From Phycisphaerales bacterium (lineage in GTDB: Bacteria > Planctomycetota > Phycisphaerae > UBA1845 > Fen-1342), in assembly GCA_016716475.1 (NCBI GenBank), contig JADJWG010000001.1, forward strand, positions 1,178,001 to 1,242,000: 64,000 nucleotides of DNA. The letters are read 5' to 3'. The first letter of the stretch is position 1; each line of letters begins with the position of its first letter. The translations under genes and the position numbers were made by a program. Below, one piece after another: positions 60,932 through 64,000 of the stretch. Below the pieces are notes generated by a model. The model was not told where the DNA came from. It saw only the letters and a list, made by a program, of their open reading frames with translations, and made no database searches.

Positions 60932-61072
60932 GTGGGCAGCTTAACCCGCGCAGCAGACGCAGGTCACGGGGGCGCTGCATTGATACGGTCCGGCGTGGGT
61001 CGGCGGCACTCCTCGCGGAGGAAGTCATGGCCGGTCACAATACGCGGACAGGCGTGGTTGGGATGGTGCCGG

Positions 61073-61438
61073 ATGTCCGAGGTGGAAGAGTTTCTGAGCG
61101 AGCCGCTCAAGCCGCTGGCGGGTACGTTCGATGCCGCCGCGATGGCGACGGGCATGCCGGGGCTTCCGGCCGGTTTTGTGTGGCGCGATCAGCCCTACGC
61201 GATCACGGGCGAACTCGAGGCGTGGAAGCACACGTCGGCCGAAGGCGGACGGGCCGGCGGGGAGCGCTACCTCCGAAGGCATTATTACCGGCTACGGATG
61301 TCGGACGACAGCGAGTGGACGGTTTACTTCGTCCGGCAGACGCCCCGCGGGGGCTCCCCGAAGACCCGTTGGTTCCTGTATAGTAAGCGTGGCGGAACTC
61401 CCTCCGCGGACCGCGGCGGGGTGCCCGCCCCGGTGTAA
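61073..61438 (+). CDS. Small conserved-looking protein, DUF6504-like
   Basis: 121 residues from ATG 61073 (MSEVEEFLSEPLKPLAGTFD). The middle, GFVWRDQPYAITGELEAWKH, and the end, YYRLRMSDDSEWTVYFVRQT and RWFLYSK, resemble the DUF6504 pattern (F.Wr...y.v...l..W...YyR......w....y...WfL). No signal peptide or membrane helix. It is divergent from the zinc-ribbon gene; the assignment to DUF6504 is tentative. Confidence 0.6.
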   Translation: MSEVEEFLSEPLKPLAGTFDAAAMATGMPGLPAGFVWRDQPYAITGELEAWKHTSAEGGRAGGERYLRRHYYRLRMSDDSEWTVYFVRQTPRGGSPKTRWFLYSKRGGTPSADRGGVPAPV

Positions 61439-61533
61439 CCGCGCAGCGCCGTGGCCTGAGAGTCCTGCGGCGCCATGTCGTAGAGCTGCGGTAACGGCGA
61501 TCAGGCGTTCGGAAGCGCCGCCAGGAGACCTGC

Positions 61534-62559
61534 ATGTCGAAACCCACTCGTGTGAACAAACGCGTCACGATCCGGGATGTAGCGCGGGCAGCCGGGGTTT
61601 CCGTCGGGGCGGCTTCGACGGCCCTTAGTCAATCGAAGAGCAATGTGGCGCTGAGCCGTGCCACACGGGACCGTGTCTTGCAAGCCGCCCGCGAGCTGCG
61701 CTACCGTCCGCTGGCCGCGGCCCGGGCGATGGCCGGCAGTACCTGTCGAACGATCGGGGTACTCGCGACCGAATTCTGCATGATCGGCAGCTTCTACAGC
61801 AACGTACTGCGCGGAATTGCGAACGAAGTACAGGCCGCGAACTACGCCCTCGTGCTGAAGACGGTACCGCACAAGCTCGACATGGAGGGGAGCAACATCT
61901 TCACCGAGCAGAACATTGACGGTGTTATCATTCCGGCGGATGCCGAAGACCGCACCAAGGCCGCGCTGCTGCACTATGACATTCCGCATGTCTGGCTGAA
62001 CACCGAGCTGCACCAGCCGATGAATTGCATCCACGTCGACGATGTGCACGACATGGGCCTCGCGATCGACTACCTGGTCGAGCTGGGACACCGCCACATC
62101 GGCTACCTGCACCACTACACTGGCGAACGACACCACGTCACCATGAAACGCGAGCGCGGATACGCCGAGGCACTCCGGCGGCATGGCCTGGAGCCGCTTC
62201 CGACTTACGATCAGTATCTCGATATCGCGGCGCATGTGGATCTGTATCTTGAAATGCGGCCGCGCGCCACGGCCCTGGTGCTGTACTCCGACGCCATGGC
62301 GATCCTCGCCTGCAACGCGCTCGTCAAACGCGGCTTGCGCATTCCAGAAGACATGAGCGTGGTGGGTCACGAGGGGGTCGTACTGCACGAATACGGCTTC
62401 TGCCGATTGACTACCGTCAAGGCCCCGGTGGAAGAGCTTGGGCGCCAGGCCGTGCGCATGCTCATGCACCAGATTGAGAACAATGAGCCCGCCCCGTCGC
62501 GCTTGCTGTCCGGCACACTCGAGGTCAACCAATCCACCGGACCGCCACCGCAGGCGTAG
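61534..62559 (+). CDS. LacI-family transcriptional regulator
   Basis: 341 residues. N-terminal helix-turn-helix and hinge: VTIRDVARAAGVSVGAASTA and LSRATRDRVLQAARELRYRP. The ligand-binding domain begins RTIGVLATEF and has INxxxYSDAMAI-like effector-pocket segments and a C-terminal dimer part (LTTVKAPVEELGRQAVRMLM). LacI proteins repress sugar-use genes and are released by a small ligand. The nearest sugar transporter gene is the orphan ATPase at 58459, but a link is not shown. Confidence 0.93.
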   Translation: MSKPTRVNKRVTIRDVARAAGVSVGAASTALSQSKSNVALSRATRDRVLQAARELRYRPLAAARAMAGSTCRTIGVLATEFCMIGSFYSNVLRGIANEVQAANYALVLKTVPHKLDMEGSNIFTEQNIDGVIIPADAEDRTKAALLHYDIPHVWLNTELHQPMNCIHVDDVHDMGLAIDYLVELGHRHIGYLHHYTGERHHVTMKRERGYAEALRRHGLEPLPTYDQYLDIAAHVDLYLEMRPRATALVLYSDAMAILACNALVKRGLRIPEDMSVVGHEGVVLHEYGFCRLTTVKAPVEELGRQAVRMLMHQIENNEPAPSRLLSGTLEVNQSTGPPPQA

Positions 62560-62628
62560 CGGCGCTGCCTACCTTCGCGGCAGTCGGGTGCGCTCCGCCG
62601 GCTCCACGGCCGGTTGCAGACGCGGCGC

Positions 62629-62634
62629 TACAAT
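62629..62634 (+). promoter_or_regulatory. Possible -10 box of the thioredoxin gene
   Basis: TACAAT in GCTACAATCGC, 30 bases before the ATG at 62664; no good -35. It is spaced exactly as the box before lutA. Confidence 0.4.
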
Positions 62635-62663
62635 CGCTCGGCCGAGTTCCCCTGGAGGATCCG

Positions 62664-63236
62664 ATGCTGGACCGCAGTCTTCTCGCGCGCTCGTTTGCCG
62701 CCGGACTTTCCTATGAGCGCTACATCGCCACCGGCACGGCGGAGCAGCAAGCGGCCTGGAAGAAATTTCATGCCCTGGCGGCACTGACCGAGACGCAGCG
62801 TGCGCTCGTCGCGGGGTTCACCCGCGAGATGCATGTTTTGGTCGTCTCGGGCATCTGGTGCGGTGACTGCGTGCAGCAATGCCCGCTGTTCGCACACATC
62901 GCCGCCGCCAACGAGGAGCGTGTCCGGCTGCGGTTCGTCGATCGCGATGAGCACGGGGAGTTGGCGGGGCACCTGCGGATCAACGCCGGCGCCCGTGTAC
63001 CGGTGGTGCTGTTCCTGGCGGAAGATGACGAGTTCGTGGCGTTGCTGGGTGACCGCACCCTCGCGCGCTACCGCGCGATCGCAGCGCGGCAACTCGGGCC
63101 GTCGTGCCCACTGCCGGGCGCACCACTGCCCGCCAACGAGATCGCTGCCACATTGCAGGACTGGCTCGACGAGTTCGAGCGCGTGCAGTTGCTGCTGCGG
63201 CTCTCCGGTCGTCTGCGTCAGAAGTATGCGGACTAA
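62664..63236 (+). CDS. Thioredoxin-family protein
   Basis: 190 residues. Active site VVSGIWCGDCVQQCPLFAHI: a CxxC with Gly-Asp between the cysteines and a third Cys three residues later. NAGARVPVVLFLAEDDEFV supplies the cis-Pro. An N-terminal helical extension of about 55 residues (SYERYIATGTAEQQAAWKKF) precedes the fold, as in the thioredoxin family with LTETQR-type extension. No signal peptide, so cytoplasmic. Substrate unknown. Confidence 0.88.
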   Translation: MLDRSLLARSFAAGLSYERYIATGTAEQQAAWKKFHALAALTETQRALVAGFTREMHVLVVSGIWCGDCVQQCPLFAHIAAANEERVRLRFVDRDEHGELAGHLRINAGARVPVVLFLAEDDEFVALLGDRTLARYRAIAARQLGPSCPLPGAPLPANEIAATLQDWLDEFERVQLLLRLSGRLRQKYAD

Positions 63237-63360
63237 CGCCATCGCCTGGTGCCGCCCTTGACGCCAGGGGACCAGCGTACGCCGGCTCCCCCCGACTGCA
63301 CACCACGCCACCGCGCCATCCAGGGTGGTGCCAGGCAAAGCGCTACCGTGAAGAAGGCCG

Positions 63361-64000
63361 TCAGCGCCGTAGTCGGACGATGGCCACCGCGCTGAGCAGC
63401 AGCGCGAGCGGCGCCGGCTCAGGCACTCTGACCAGCGCAACGGCGTCGATACCGGGGTAGCTCAGGACATCTTGGGTCGCGTTGTAAGGGCTCAGAATCA
63501 GATAGGGCAATTCAGCGGCATCCGGAGGCGCCATGAATACCACGGACCTGCCTTCCCAGGCCATATTGCTCAGAGTCGAACTGAGGTAGCCGAGGGGCAC
63601 GGCATTCTGCATGCTTGCGGAAGGTGCCAGGAACACCTCGAAGCCGCCCATACCCGCCAGCGTGTAAGACGCGTGCAGTTGCGCGGAGAGTTCGTACGAC
63701 CAACCCGGCACGAGCGGCGCGCTGAGCAATTGCCCAAAGGACTCGGAGACCCCGCTGCCAAAGCACGCCCCCGCCACCCAGCGGTTCCCATCCTGCGCCA
63801 CCACTCCCGAAAAGTGTCCATATTCACTGGGCCACAACCCGTAGACACCGGATGTGTCATACGTATCGGCACCGGCGTAAATTCCGCTGGTTTGCACCCA
63901 CTCGTTCGGCAGGATGCCCTGATCGTGATGAGCCCCCGGAACAAGCTCGAAGCTCCCATTGCGGAGCAGATCCGCAGACGCTCCCGAAACCACATACATG
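63361..64000 (-). CDS. PEP-CTERM sorting domain protein (N-terminus outside window)
   Basis: At least 212 residues; the reading frame is open to the right edge, and the ATG at 63999 would leave no signal peptide, so the start is most likely beyond the window. DLLRNGSFELVPGAHHDQG is the usual opening of PEP-CTERM proteins with a beta-sandwich domain. The C-terminus has VRVPEPAPLALLLSAVAIVR and ends LRR: a PEP motif, a short membrane helix and a basic tail. Such tails are cleaved by exosortase; an exosortase gene lies at 2495-3442. Confidence 0.88.
   Translation of the reverse strand, partial: MYVVSGASADLLRNGSFELVPGAHHDQGILPNEWVQTSGIYAGADTYDTSGVYGLWPSEYGHFSGVVAQDGNRWVAGACFGSGVSESFGQLLSAPLVPGWSYELSAQLHASYTLAGMGGFEVFLAPSASMQNAVPLGYLSSTLSNMAWEGRSVVFMAPPDAAELPYLILSPYNATQDVLSYPGIDAVALVRVPEPAPLALLLSAVAIVRLRR

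Noticed and set aside
61534..62559. LacI regulator as a local repressor of the sugar-ABC ATPase
   Set aside because: The two genes are separated by two unrelated genes, and no palindromic operator was found upstream of 58459; kept only as a speculation.
1..64000. Mobile elements, prophage, CRISPR arrays
   Set aside because: No transposase, integrase, phage structural gene, Cas gene or regularly spaced repeats were seen.

Overview
The window is high-GC DNA, densely coded on both strands, and most likely comes from a member of the Planctomycetota, possibly Phycisphaerae or a related class. Four things point there, by inference only. Several membrane proteins carry the CxxCxYxLxG...CPECG zinc ribbon typical of planctomycetes. 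An exosortase with EpsI and a PEP-CTERM substrate is present. There is an Hc1-like histone of the kind known from Chlamydiae and Planctomycetes. Finally, an LptD-type outer-membrane protein indicates a diderm envelope. No insertion sequence, phage, CRISPR array, rRNA or plasmid function was seen.

Left part (1-11375, minus strand): an exopolysaccharide operon read right to left. Its order is a RfaH/NusG-like antiterminator, a zinc-ribbon membrane protein, a nucleotidyltransferase/left-handed beta-helix protein, a BY-kinase/Wzz chain-length regulator, a polyprenyl-phosphate sugar transferase, an exosortase, EpsI, a WecG/TagA glycosyltransferase and a Wzx-type flippase cut by the window edge. 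A leader of more than 300 nt before the antiterminator holds a small hairpin with an ops-like core. A sulfotransferase lies just upstream.

11.5-28.6 kb: a secreted zinc-metalloprotease-like protein whose frame is broken by an in-frame TAG; rpmB and gatC; a four-gene operon (secreted/membrane protein, MacB/LolD-type ABC ATPase, FtsX-type permease, ZnuA-like binding protein that has lost metal ligands); a methyltransferase; lptD; purF; queG; rsmA; a degenerate P-loop kinase fused to a deoxyribosyltransferase-like domain; and tRNA-Leu(CAG) with its own promoter and terminator.

28.7-44 kb: a large hybrid histidine kinase, ispG, a zinc-ribbon membrane protein, a family 2 glycosyltransferase, a coiled-coil protein, recR, a DUF2325-tailed protein, a short uvrC, an Hc1-like histone, a FabZ-like dehydratase and a second, degenerate UvrC-like protein. 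A 450-bp non-coding stretch with several strong hairpins follows and is a candidate structured RNA.

44-64 kb: a UDP-sugar dehydrogenase, four very small secreted proteins that share an export signal ending in FQxGC (or a variant), a SPOR/TPR lipoprotein, mtnA, lutABC, ubiD, an envelope/chaperone cluster (TPR, membrane protein, DnaJ-like, cysteine-less thioredoxin-like), an orphan sugar-ABC ATPase, a zinc-ribbon membrane protein, a LacI regulator, a thioredoxin and a truncated PEP-CTERM protein.

The most coherent system is the exopolysaccharide/exosortase machinery with its own antiterminator. The less expected elements are the small FQxGC proteins, the ligand-less ZnuA operon, the degenerate UvrC paralogue, the kinase/deoxyribosyltransferase fusion and the hairpin-rich non-coding locus.
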